From SIG307 sp964545045 (GTDB lineage Bacteria; Bacillota; Clostridia; Lachnospirales; Lachnospiraceae), in assembly GCA_964545045.1 (NCBI GenBank), contig CAZJEN010000021.1, positions 1 through 60,592 of the forward strand: 60,592 nucleotides of DNA. Reading direction: 5' to 3'. Under the pieces are notes generated by a model. That model saw only the letters and a list, made by a program, of their open reading frames with translations, was not told the origin of the DNA and made no database searches. Position numbers and translations under genes: made by a program. Of the stretch, positions 1 to 8,126 are shown in pieces. The number at the start of each line of letters is the position of its first letter. Position 1 is the stretch's first letter.

Positions 1-12
1 AATTTATTGTAA

Positions 13-228
13 CAGATAGAGATATATCGTGTCCACTTTTATAATATAGATCCAGTGATGCCGGTAATATACTTGGCCCCATTGTTGGAGAGATATAGGG
101 AAGAGGAGTGTATTGATAACATTGTAGAGGAAATTGTGGAATTACATAATGACAATAAGTTGCAGTATTTTGATGTGAAGAGTTTCTTGGAGTTTGAAAT
201 ACTGCAGATGGTACAAAGACAAGTGTAA
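13..228 (+). pseudogene. Remnant of a DUF5688-like protein
   Basis: An open frame runs from a stop at 10-12 to TAA at 226-228. It encodes a peptide containing PVMPVIYLAPLLERY and then FDVKSFLEFE, which resembles the middle of DUF5688 proteins common in Lachnospiraceae, where a conserved 'P.IYL' segment is followed by 'fDv..f.d'. The expected N-terminal half is absent behind an in-frame stop, and the long C-terminal half is missing. The first in-frame ATG (58) has no ribosome site. I infer a decayed fragment; the window edge prevents seeing whether an upstream frame once joined it. The family assignment is from memory and tentative. Confidence 0.35.
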
Positions 229-308
229 TGTTAGATTGGAAAGAGATAGATGTAGACGGAGTTGCGAAAGATGTAAGAGTATTAGATGCACTTGCTGCGG
301 TAGAGTAA
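228..308 (+). CDS. Possible 26-residue peptide overlapping the remnant stop
   Basis: ATG at 228 overlaps the TAA of the preceding frame and opens 26 codons (MLDWKEIDVDG start, LAAVE end) before TAA at 306-308. It lies just ahead of a strong terminator. The overlap could mean translational coupling, or it may simply be the tail of the decayed upstream gene after a frameshift. There is no independent support for expression and no family is recognised. Confidence 0.15.
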   Translation: MLDWKEIDVDGVAKDVRVLDALAAVE

Positions 309-331
309 GCTGTTGGTTGAGAAATAATGAT

Positions 332-369
332 AACACCGTAACAGTCGAAAACTGTTGCGGTGTTTTTTT
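332..369 (+). terminator. Rho-independent terminator
   Basis: A 14-bp stem with a CGAA loop (AACACCGTAACAGT pairing with AACTGTTGCGGTGTT) is followed by a run of seven T. It closes whatever transcript enters from the left edge and separates it from the FecR operon. Confidence 0.9.
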
Positions 370-410
370 ATGTGCATTTTCAGAAAATTATTCCATTATC
401 CGCTCTTTTG

Positions 411-419
411 TGATATAAT
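411..419 (+). promoter_or_regulatory. Extended -10 promoter for the FecR/cyclase operon
   Basis: TGATATAAT fits an extended -10 (TG, one base, TATAAT). No good -35 lies 17 bases upstream. It implies a leader of roughly 130 bases before the FecR gene; I see no known riboswitch in it. Confidence 0.5.
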
Positions 420-556
420 GTACCTAACTACACTTATAAAATGGTGGAAACATACAATATAATGAGAAAACTGTACGACAAGACACAAGAAGGAGCGTTG
501 TGTTGTATGGGTAAAGTACATGAAACGTCACGGAGGGCATTGGAACGGAGTTGCGT

Positions 557-2209
557 ATGGTCGAAAAAGGTGAAAGCAAAAAGAATCAGTGGATGAAGTC
601 GAAGGGAATGCTTATCGGCGGCGGAGTTGCTTTTGTGGCAATTATTGCAATTGTGCTGATTTGTGTTCTGGGAAAAAAGGAAGAGGCATACCGGAATATC
701 AGAGTCAGTGAAGTGATAGGAAGCGTACTTGTGCATAGGGAAGGAAAAGAAGGATTGTCTGCCTATGCCAATATGAATCTACTTTCCGGAGATGAGATTG
801 TGACGGAGGCCGGGGCGCGTTTGTCCCTTCGTTTGGATGACGATAAATATGTGGTTTTGGATGAGAATTCCAAGCTTATTTTACATGCTACCGGGACGGA
901 GGAGGATAGCAAGACGACTTTGAATCTGGAATATGGTGCAGTGTTCTCGGATATTAAGAATAAGCTTTCCGAAGCTTCCGGCTATGAAGTGGTAACGCCT
1001 GCATCGACCATGTCTGTGCGAGGAACTCAGTTTGAGGTGGTTTACCGAGACGGACAGGTAAAGGTCCTGACCTATGAAGGGGCGGTGTATGTGGCACCGG
1101 AAGGTGTGGCGGAAGGTAGAACCGTATCTGCCGGACAGTGGGATGTAGTAATCGAAGCATCGGATGGTACCTGCGGATTTGACGGAGAAACAAAGACGAT
1201 TGCAATAGAAGATGTGAGCGAGTTTGTAAGTTCCTATTTTGAAGAGGCCGGGATAGAACTTGAAAGTATTATTGAGCAGGTAACAACACCGGATGTAACG
1301 GCAGAACCGACAAAGGAACCGGAGGCAGAGCTGACAAAGACTCCGGTTGTGACAGAGACTCCGATACCTACGGAGATGCCGGTTGCTACAGCAACGCCAG
1401 TGCCGACGCCAACAGCGACGCCAGTGCCGACTGCGACACCGTTGCCGACAGCAACACCTAAGCCGAGTCCGACCGCGACGCCAGTGCCGACCGCGACACC
1501 GTTGCCGACAGCAACACCGACGCCGACGGCAACGCCGACACCGGCTCCGACTGCAACACCGAGTCCGACACCGGAAGAAGGAGAGGCTGTGATTCGGTAT
1601 TATATCCCGAATCCGCCGAAGAATTTGTTGCCGACGCAGATTGCATATAATACGTATTCGATCACTTATGTTGATGGCACGCTTGTGCTCAGTGACGGAA
1701 CCGATACGGACAGCTATGCTTCCGATGCGGAGCCGTATACAACCAACGCTTGCAGGTTGGAAGAAGATGTGTCTCCGTTGATTATAGAGGCATCCCAGAG
1801 TTATTTGGCAGAGGCACTTGCGGAACGGATGGCGGAGTACCATCCGGAAACAACGGTAACCTGTTTCGGTTGGTATGATGCCACAACAACCATGTGGTTT
1901 GACTGGGAAAAGACGTTAAGCAGTGCTACATTGACAGACGGCGGATTGAACCTGTATCCGGGATACACGATTTATGTTCCGGAAGCAGATAACGGACAGG
2001 GCTGGTACGAGATTTCCTGTATTCCTGTGTTGGTTACCATTGAAGAAACCGGAGAATTGTTCTGTCTGAGTTTACCGGCGGGAGCAGTTCTGAAGTGTGA
2101 GTCCGTGGACGGAACCGTAATTCAGTGGGTAGTAAACGGAACGAAGACGGATACAGCCAGTGCGGGACACGGTACATTGAGCAACCTGACCTTATCGGTG
2201 ACAAAATAA
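557..2209 (+). CDS. Membrane-anchored FecR-domain protein with Pro-Thr linker
   Basis: Starts at ATG 557, seven bases after CGGAG; an in-frame TTG at 551 is less likely because it abuts that site. About 550 residues: a short basic cytoplasmic tail, one membrane helix (about 16-38), then an extracytoplasmic FecR domain (about 45-185) with the usual 'VTPASTMSVRGTQFEV' segment. A long TPxPTA repeat linker (about 250-345) leads to a C-terminal domain with 'TCFGWYD' and 'LYPGYTIYVPE', weakly like diverged InlB B-repeats. FecR domains relay surface signals or bind envelope ligands. Here the gene leads an operon with a CHASE2 cyclase, so an extracellular sensing or scaffold role is inferred. A paralogue lies at 9704-11611. 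Confidence 0.8.
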   Translation: MVEKGESKKNQWMKSKGMLIGGGVAFVAIIAIVLICVLGKKEEAYRNIRVSEVIGSVLVHREGKEGLSAYANMNLLSGDEIVTEAGARLSLRLDDDKYVVLDENSKLILHATGTEEDSKTTLNLEYGAVFSDIKNKLSEASGYEVVTPASTMSVRGTQFEVVYRDGQVKVLTYEGAVYVAPEGVAEGRTVSAGQWDVVIEASDGTCGFDGETKTIAIEDVSEFVSSYFEEAGIELESIIEQVTTPDVTAEPTKEPEAELTKTPVVTETPIPTEMPVATATPVPTPTATPVPTATPLPTATPKPSPTATPVPTATPLPTATPTPTATPTPAPTATPSPTPEEGEAVIRYYIPNPPKNLLPTQIAYNTYSITYVDGTLVLSDGTDTDSYASDAEPYTTNACRLEEDVSPLIIEASQSYLAEALAERMAEYHPETTVTCFGWYDATTTMWFDWEKTLSSATLTDGGLNLYPGYTIYVPEADNGQGWYEISCIPVLVTIEETGELFCLSLPAGAVLKCESVDGTVIQWVVNGTKTDTASAGHGTLSNLTLSVTK

Positions 2210-2234
2210 AGCGAGAGAGGAAAGGAAATAATCC

Positions 2235-4037
2235 GTGAAAAATAAAAAATGGATTACGGGAATACTGGCCTTACTTACGGTGGTCATGGTGTTGTTTTGT
2301 TCCTGGACCGATATATTACATCCGTTGGAACAGACAGTGACCGATTTGCTGTATTCCAAAAAGTATCAAATAAACAATTCTATAAAGATTATTGCCATAG
2401 AGCAGCAGTCCGAGGCGGAGTACGGGTATTATTCCGACTGGACCAGAGAGCGGGCGGCAGAACTTGTAGAGACCTTGAACACTCCGGAGGGAAAGCCGGC
2501 GGTCATCGGTTTCGATATTAACTTCATCGCGGAACGGGACGAAGAAGGAGATGCCGCTTTTGTAAAGGCGGCAGAGGCTCACGGAAATGTGGTGACCGGG
2601 TCCAGAGTTGTATTCTCTGTAGTACAAGAGGAGCAAGGAGGAAGCTTTGTAACAGACCGTATGCATGTGAACTATGTAGAATATCCTTACGAGACGTTAC
2701 GTGAGGTGTCCGGTCACGGATTTACCAATACGTTGCTGGATACGGACTATTCTGTTCGCAGAAGCCTTTTGTATGTGGAAACGGAGCCGGAGCCGGAGTA
2801 CCATTTTGCCTATGAGGTATATAAAAATTATATGGAACAGAAGGGGCTGGAACCGGAATTACCGATTACGGATGAGAATAATATTTTCGGTATCCGTTAT
2901 ATTGCTACACCGGGAACCTATGAATGCGTTCCGTGGTGTGACGTGGTAAACGGAGTTCGCGACCCGTCCATCTTTTACGATTGCATTGTTCTGGTAGGAG
3001 CATATATGCCGGGGATGCAGGATTCCTTTAACGTACCGATTGCACAAGGAAGTCAGATGTACGGTGTGGAAATTCATGCGAATATTGTGGACGGTTTGTT
3101 GAGAGGGTACTCCTATCAGATGGTGCCGACATGGATTGTAAATACTGTTAATATCGTTCTTTGTCTGGCATATCTTTTGGTGTTACGTAAAGTCGGACCT
3201 GTCATCGGAGTGGTGGTGGGCGCTGTGCTGGCGGCAGGATATCTGGTCGGAGCATACGAGTTGTATTCCGAAGGCTGGTATTTATCCGGAGATTTTGTGT
3301 TGTACGTGCTTTTTATGGCGGCGGTACATGTAATCGGACGATATCTTTTGGAATGGTTCGGAAAACGGAAACTGTTAAACGAGTTCAAAAAATATGTAGC
3401 ACCTCAGGTTTTGGAGGAAATGAACCGGTCCGGTGAGTTTTCCGTAAAGCTGGGTGGAGAAAGCAGAGATATTGCAGTGCTGTTTGTGGATATTCGCGGC
3501 TTTACGAAGCTTTCGGAGGAGCTTGCGCCGGAGCAGGTGGTAGAAATGTTAAACGAGTATCTGTCACTGACCACGGAGGCGATTTTTGCCAATGGTGGTA
3601 CGTTGGACAAGTTTATCGGAGATGCGACCATGGCGGTATTTAATGCACCGGTGGATTTGACGGACTATAAAGAAAAATCGGTCCGGGCGGCACTGGACAT
3701 TGTACGTGGTGCCGAAAAAATCAACGAGCGTATTAAAGAAAAAATCGGCAGAGAAGTTGCCTTTGGTGTGGGAATACACTGTGGTACCGCGGTCGTAGGT
3801 AATATCGGATGTGAGACCCGGATGGACTACACCGCCATCGGAGATACGGTAAATACCGCATCCAGACTGGAAGGAAAAGCCTTGGGAGGCCAGGTGGTTA
3901 TCAGCGAAGCTATGTGTCAAAGCTTGGAAGGTAAGCTTGTAACCGAGCCGTTGGGGGCAGTGGAGTTAAAGGGAAAGGCAGAGCCTTTACAGGTGTATTC
4001 CGTGCTGGGCTTTGCTGATGAGATAACAGAAGAATAA
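2235..4037 (+). CDS. CHASE2-domain class III adenylate cyclase
   Basis: GTG start at 2235 after AAAGGAAA. 600 residues: one N-terminal membrane helix, an extracellular CHASE2 sensor (about 30-300), three closely spaced membrane helices (about 305-375) and a C-terminal class III nucleotide cyclase domain (about 410-575). The two metal aspartates are present in FVDIRGF and KFIGDATM. The Lys in KFIGDA and the Asp in TAIGDTVN favour ATP over GTP, and NTASRLEG supplies the transition-state Asn and Arg. The predicted reaction is ATP to cAMP, triggered by an extracellular signal. It lies 25 bases after the FecR gene, a pairing often seen with CHASE2 proteins. No cAMP-binding protein is seen in this window. 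Confidence 0.9.
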   Translation: MKNKKWITGILALLTVVMVLFCSWTDILHPLEQTVTDLLYSKKYQINNSIKIIAIEQQSEAEYGYYSDWTRERAAELVETLNTPEGKPAVIGFDINFIAERDEEGDAAFVKAAEAHGNVVTGSRVVFSVVQEEQGGSFVTDRMHVNYVEYPYETLREVSGHGFTNTLLDTDYSVRRSLLYVETEPEPEYHFAYEVYKNYMEQKGLEPELPITDENNIFGIRYIATPGTYECVPWCDVVNGVRDPSIFYDCIVLVGAYMPGMQDSFNVPIAQGSQMYGVEIHANIVDGLLRGYSYQMVPTWIVNTVNIVLCLAYLLVLRKVGPVIGVVVGAVLAAGYLVGAYELYSEGWYLSGDFVLYVLFMAAVHVIGRYLLEWFGKRKLLNEFKKYVAPQVLEEMNRSGEFSVKLGGESRDIAVLFVDIRGFTKLSEELAPEQVVEMLNEYLSLTTEAIFANGGTLDKFIGDATMAVFNAPVDLTDYKEKSVRAALDIVRGAEKINERIKEKIGREVAFGVGIHCGTAVVGNIGCETRMDYTAIGDTVNTASRLEGKALGGQVVISEAMCQSLEGKLVTEPLGAVELKGKAEPLQVYSVLGFADEITEE

Positions 4038-4072
4038 CGTAGAGAGAATTAGGTTCACAGGAGGAAAATGCA

Positions 4073-5533
4073 TTGTTAGATGTGGATAAAATATTGGAGA
4101 TGAGCCTTGCGCTGACATCGGAGCGTGATTATGATGCAATGCTGAAAAAGATTATCACCTGTGCAATGGAGTTGACTAATTGCGAGGGCGGCTCCCTTTA
4201 CTTGTACAGGAACGAATGTCTTGAGTTTATGGTGATGCGGAACATCGATCCGGAGGTGGAGCGCCGGGGAGGCAAGGTTCCTCCTCTTGAGATGGATGAG
4301 AGTAAGGCCTGTGCGTACAGTGCCATTCACCGGGCGTTGGTAAATATTCCGGATGTATACGGAGAAAATGATAAATTCGATTTTTCCGGGCCGAAGATTT
4401 ACGATAAAAAATTCGGGTGTCATACGAAATCCATGCTGGTATTTCCTCTGGTGAACCATGAGGAAAAGCTGGTGGGCGTGGTACAGCTGTTAAATGCGAG
4501 AGATGAGAGGGATGAACTGATTTCCTTTACGGAGGAGCATGAGATGTTGATTCAGGCGTTGGCATCCATGGCAGCGGTTTCTCTTTCCAACATGCAGTAT
4601 ATTAAGCAAATCAAAGGACTGCTTCATGCGGTGGTAAATGTATTTACCAATGCAATCGATACAAGAACTCCGTACAATTATTATCATTCCAAGCAGGTAC
4701 ATGATTATGTGGTGCTGCATATGTCTTACTGTAATGCACTTTACGATATGGGACTGGGAACGGAGTATTTCGATGCTACCCGGAAGGAGCAATTGCAGTT
4801 GGCAGCGTTAATGCATGATATCGGTAAGCTGGTAACGCCGATTGAGGTGATGAATAAAGAAACCCGTCTGGAGGGGCGTTTGGACAGAATATTACAGAGA
4901 TTCCGCTATATCGGTTTATTAAAGAAGCTTGCGTGGTTGGAAGGAGCTTGTACCGAAAAAGAGTATGAGGAAGAGGTTCGCTTTCTTGAGCAGGCGGCTG
5001 ACCTTGTGCAGAAAATAAATCGGGCGAGCTTTTTGGAGCCGGAGAATGAGGAATGGGTAAAGGAACTGGGAGAACGGACCTATACAGATACGGATGGCAC
5101 GGTATTGCCTTATGTGGAGCCGGAGGAGCAAGAGTGTCTTTTGATTCGGAGAGGAACGTTGACGGATACGGAACGGGAATCCATGAACCAGCACGTAGTA
5201 TTCACGGATCGATTCCTTGCGGCAATGAATTTTGACGAACATTATAAGGATGTCAGATCCTGGGCCGGTAAGCATCACGAGCATTTGAACGGAACTGGAT
5301 ATCCGAAAGGCCTTTCCGGAGATGAGATTCCGAACGAGGTACGGCTTTTGACGATTGTGGATATTTATGATGCGTTGGTCAGTGAAGACCGGCCGTATAA
5401 GAAAGCACACACGAAAGAGGCGGCCTTTGATATTTTATTCCGTATGGCAGAGGAAGGAAAATTGGATACGGAGATATTAAAGAAATTTCAGGCTGCCGTG
5501 GAATGGAAAGAAAATAACTTTTGCTTGCAATGA
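4073..5533 (+). CDS. GAF-domain HD-GYP phosphodiesterase
   Basis: TTG start at 4073, supported by AGGAGG eight bases upstream; the nearby ATG at 4068 runs into a stop at once. 486 residues: a GAF domain (about 15-165) and an HD-GYP domain with HDIGK near residue 248 and HHEHLNGTGYP near 401, the signature of c-di-GMP phosphodiesterases. An insertion of about 85-90 residues separates the HD motif from the helix carrying 'LTDTERESMNQH', longer than in typical HD-GYP proteins. No membrane helix, so it is cytosolic. Co-transcription with the cyclase suggests a GAF domain that could sense cAMP, but this is inference. The substrate could also be another cyclic dinucleotide. Confidence 0.85.
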   Translation: MLDVDKILEMSLALTSERDYDAMLKKIITCAMELTNCEGGSLYLYRNECLEFMVMRNIDPEVERRGGKVPPLEMDESKACAYSAIHRALVNIPDVYGENDKFDFSGPKIYDKKFGCHTKSMLVFPLVNHEEKLVGVVQLLNARDERDELISFTEEHEMLIQALASMAAVSLSNMQYIKQIKGLLHAVVNVFTNAIDTRTPYNYYHSKQVHDYVVLHMSYCNALYDMGLGTEYFDATRKEQLQLAALMHDIGKLVTPIEVMNKETRLEGRLDRILQRFRYIGLLKKLAWLEGACTEKEYEEEVRFLEQAADLVQKINRASFLEPENEEWVKELGERTYTDTDGTVLPYVEPEEQECLLIRRGTLTDTERESMNQHVVFTDRFLAAMNFDEHYKDVRSWAGKHHEHLNGTGYPKGLSGDEIPNEVRLLTIVDIYDALVSEDRPYKKAHTKEAAFDILFRMAEEGKLDTEILKKFQAAVEWKENNFCLQ

Positions 5534-5546
5534 AAGGAGAATGCGG

Positions 5547-6323
5547 ATGAAAGGGATATATATGATACCGGATTACCGACAGTTACAGGCATCGGCGGAC
5601 TTGGCTGCGGAATACGGGCTTTGTTTTGAGTATAATGATTTTTTCTTTCCTGAGATTTTGGATGATGCGGCGGCGACAGAAGAGAGAATACAGGCATATC
5701 TGTCTTTGGGAAGAGATTGTTCCTTGGACACGATGCACGGAGCGTTTTTTGATGTGACGGTATTCAGCTACGACCCGAGAATCCGTGAGATTGCAATACT
5801 TCGTATGCGGCAATCCATGGAGGTTGCAAAACGATTGGGGTTACGCGCGGTGGTTTTTCACGGGAATTATTTGCCGTTTTTGCGTAGGGAAAGCTATGAT
5901 GCAACATGGCTTTCTTATACGGAGGAGGCGGTACGGACGTTGGCCAAGGAGTACCCGGGAATCGGAATCTATCTGGAAAATATGTTTGAAGATTCTCCGG
6001 AGCTTATGGTGCGTCTGGCAGAGCATTTAAAGGATGTATCGGAGTTTGGGTTGTGTTTGGATTGTGCCCATGCTTTACTGACCTCCCGGGAAATTGAGCC
6101 GTGGATACGTCAGATGGCTCCGTATGTGCGGCATATGCATATTAATGATCATCGTTTTGATGCGGATGTACATTTGGTTCCGGGGGACGGAAGTACCGAC
6201 TGGCAGGAGTTTGGGATATTAAAGGAACGTTATGCACCGGAGGCGACGATATTATGTGAGGTCAGAGGCTTGGATGCGACAAAAAGGTCGGTGGAATTCT
6301 TAAAAGGAATCCTCAACAGATGA
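5547..6323 (+). CDS. TIM-barrel sugar phosphate isomerase/epimerase-like protein
   Basis: I chose ATG 5547, eight bases after AAGGAG (5534-5539), over the ATG at 5541, which is only about two bases from that site. 258 residues in the AP-endonuclease-2/xylose-isomerase-like family: HGNYLP, ENMFED, LCLDCAHALL, HINDH and a late CEVRG supply the usual metal-binding Glu, Asp, His and Glu. The substrate cannot be read from the sequence. It starts 13 bases after the HD-GYP gene and is probably the last gene of that operon. A link to cyclic nucleotide signalling is not obvious, so it may be a metabolic passenger. Confidence 0.75.
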   Translation: MKGIYMIPDYRQLQASADLAAEYGLCFEYNDFFFPEILDDAAATEERIQAYLSLGRDCSLDTMHGAFFDVTVFSYDPRIREIAILRMRQSMEVAKRLGLRAVVFHGNYLPFLRRESYDATWLSYTEEAVRTLAKEYPGIGIYLENMFEDSPELMVRLAEHLKDVSEFGLCLDCAHALLTSREIEPWIRQMAPYVRHMHINDHRFDADVHLVPGDGSTDWQEFGILKERYAPEATILCEVRGLDATKRSVEFLKGILNR

Positions 6324-6418
6324 GAAGAATCTGCAAAATTAAATGGACTTTTTGGAAAAAAGATGCTAGAATTAGTATGTAGCACATAACTATTTTTTGT
6401 AGAGGAGGTTTTTGGAAA

Positions 6419-7849
6419 ATGGAGAAGTTTTTCAAACTCAAGGAAAACAATACCACGGTACGTACCGAAATAATGGCGGGACTTACGACGTTCTTTGCCA
6501 TGGCGTACATTGTATTTGTTAATCCGAATCAGGTAGCTGCGGAAGGTGCTAACGGCTGGCTTGCCGGTCTCGGCGCAGACGGCTCGAAGTTGGGCCAGAT
6601 TTGGAATGCGGTTTACATCGCATCCATTCTCGGTGCTATTGTGGGAACGCTGATGATGGCTCTTTATGCGAAGCTTCCGTATGCTTTGGCGTGCGGTATG
6701 GGTCTGAATGCGTTTTTCTGTACCTGTTTCGTATCCGGTGCATTTTTCGCAGGAGAGGACATCATGACGGGATACCATTCCGGTATTGTTATTATTTTCT
6801 TATCCGGTATTATTTTCCTTTTATTAAGTGTTACGGGGTTGAGAGTGTATATTGCAAAGGCGATGCCGGATTGTTTAAAGAAGGCAATTCCTGCAGGCAT
6901 CGGATTGTTTATCGCGTTCCTTGGTATGCAGAATGCAGGTCTTATTCAGGCGAATCAGTATACCTTAGTGCAGTTTGTTAACATTAAGGACGGTGACTGG
7001 GTGACTCAGGTTGCTCCGGCGCTGGTTGCATTTATCGGTTTCATTATCATTGCTATTTTGAATAAGTTAAAGGTAAAGGGTAATATTATTATCGGTATTG
7101 CGGCTTCTACCGTTCTTTACTATGTATTTACGGCACAGACTCCGAGCTTTGATATCTCCGGCGTGGGACAGGCTTTCAAGGATTTCGGTGCGGTAGGTAT
7201 TACCGGTCTTTTGGACGGTGAAGCTTGGGCAAAGGCGTTCAACGGTGCTCATATCGGCGGAATTTTTAATGCGATTATGTTAATCATTACTTTCTGTCTG
7301 GTAGATATGTTTGATACCGTAGGTACTCTTTACGGTGCCAGCGCACAGGCAGGTATGTTAGATGAAAACGGTGACCCGATTAACGTTGATAAGGCAATGA
7401 CTTCCGACTCTGTAGGTACGGTAGCGGGTGCTGTATTCGGTACCAGTACGGTTACTACTTTCGTTGAGTCCGCTTCCGGTGTGGCTGAAGGCGGAAGAAC
7501 CGGTCTTACCGGCGTGGTTGTATCTGCATGCTTTGCGGTTTGCTTATTCCTTAGTCCGGTAGCAAGTATCGTTCCGGGTTGTGCAACTGCTCCGGCATTG
7601 ATTTTTGTCGGTGTTCTCATGCTTAAGAACTTTGCAAAGGTTGATATGGAGGATATGCTTTCTGCGGTTCCGGCATTCTTAACCTTAGTTATGATGCCGC
7701 TGACCTACTCCATTTCCAACGGTATCGGTATCGGCGCAATCTCTTATGTATTGATTGCTCTTTGCACCGGTAAGTATAAGAAGAAGGATATTGTGGTAAC
7801 GATTATTGCAATCTTGTTCGTTTTGAAATTTGCATTGGTATACATGTAA
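6419..7849 (+). CDS. AzgA-type purine permease (NCS2 family)
   Basis: ATG 6419 follows GAGGAGG. 476 residues with about 12-14 membrane helices and family motifs: 'TFFAMAYIVFVNPNQ' near the N-terminus, 'ACGMGLNAFF', 'VDMFDTVGTLYGAS' and 'TSTVTTFVESASGVAEGGRTGLT'. These match proton-coupled transporters of hypoxanthine, guanine or adenine in the inner membrane. Length and order are normal. No purine riboswitch core was found in the 95-base gap upstream. A terminator follows directly, so it is probably monocistronic or read through from the upstream operon. Confidence 0.92.
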   Translation: MEKFFKLKENNTTVRTEIMAGLTTFFAMAYIVFVNPNQVAAEGANGWLAGLGADGSKLGQIWNAVYIASILGAIVGTLMMALYAKLPYALACGMGLNAFFCTCFVSGAFFAGEDIMTGYHSGIVIIFLSGIIFLLLSVTGLRVYIAKAMPDCLKKAIPAGIGLFIAFLGMQNAGLIQANQYTLVQFVNIKDGDWVTQVAPALVAFIGFIIIAILNKLKVKGNIIIGIAASTVLYYVFTAQTPSFDISGVGQAFKDFGAVGITGLLDGEAWAKAFNGAHIGGIFNAIMLIITFCLVDMFDTVGTLYGASAQAGMLDENGDPINVDKAMTSDSVGTVAGAVFGTSTVTTFVESASGVAEGGRTGLTGVVVSACFAVCLFLSPVASIVPGCATAPALIFVGVLMLKNFAKVDMEDMLSAVPAFLTLVMMPLTYSISNGIGIGAISYVLIALCTGKYKKKDIVVTIIAILFVLKFALVYM

Positions 7850-7870
7850 TAATAAGCGAAATGAAGAATC

Positions 7871-7904
7871 AGGGCCTCGTCGGTTGTGATGGGGCTCTTT
7901 TTTT
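7871..7904 (+). terminator. Rho-independent terminator after the purine permease
   Basis: An eight-pair stem (AGGGCCTC with GGGGCTCT, including G-T pairs) around a 12-base loop is followed by seven T. Confidence 0.8.
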
Positions 7905-8011
7905 GTGCAGATAAAGTGGCATGCACGCAAACGGCTGGAACTTGCTGTAATCTATCAATTCAAATAAAACTTTAAAAAAGTCTGTGGATTGCCAAAAAAA
8001 CATTAAACTTC

Positions 8012-8040
8012 TGTACATTTTGACAAAAAAGTGGTATAAT
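8012..8040 (+). promoter_or_regulatory. Candidate sigma-A promoter for the CZB chemoreceptor
   Basis: TATAAT at 8035-8040 has a poor -35 (TGTACA, 17-base spacing). A TTGACA at 8020 is only nine bases away and cannot pair with it. No sigma-28 site was found here. Confidence 0.4.
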
Positions 8041-8126
8041 GAATAAAAGAGCAAAGCGTTTTTGAAATGGGGCAACGGTTCTGTGACAGACGCATTTGCC
8101 GATGTAGAAATAAAGGAGGACTGCTT

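Noticed and set aside
1380..1580. Tandem short DNA repeat, at first sight a minisatellite or CRISPR-like array
   Set aside because: It is in frame and encodes the TPxPTA linker of the FecR protein; repeat units are degenerate and have no spacers. The same applies at 10900-10990 and 57600-57745.
881..1843. 320-codon minus-strand frame opposite the FecR gene
   Set aside because: It is an Arg/Cys-rich shadow of the Pro-Thr repeat region without a start signal or recognisable domain.
6324..6418. Purine riboswitch before the permease
   Set aside because: Only 95 bases, and neither the conserved loop sequences nor a plausible three-way junction could be found.
8020..8040. TTGACA with TATAAT before the CZB chemoreceptor
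   Set aside because: The spacing is nine bases, far too short for a sigma-A promoter, so another -35 must be used.
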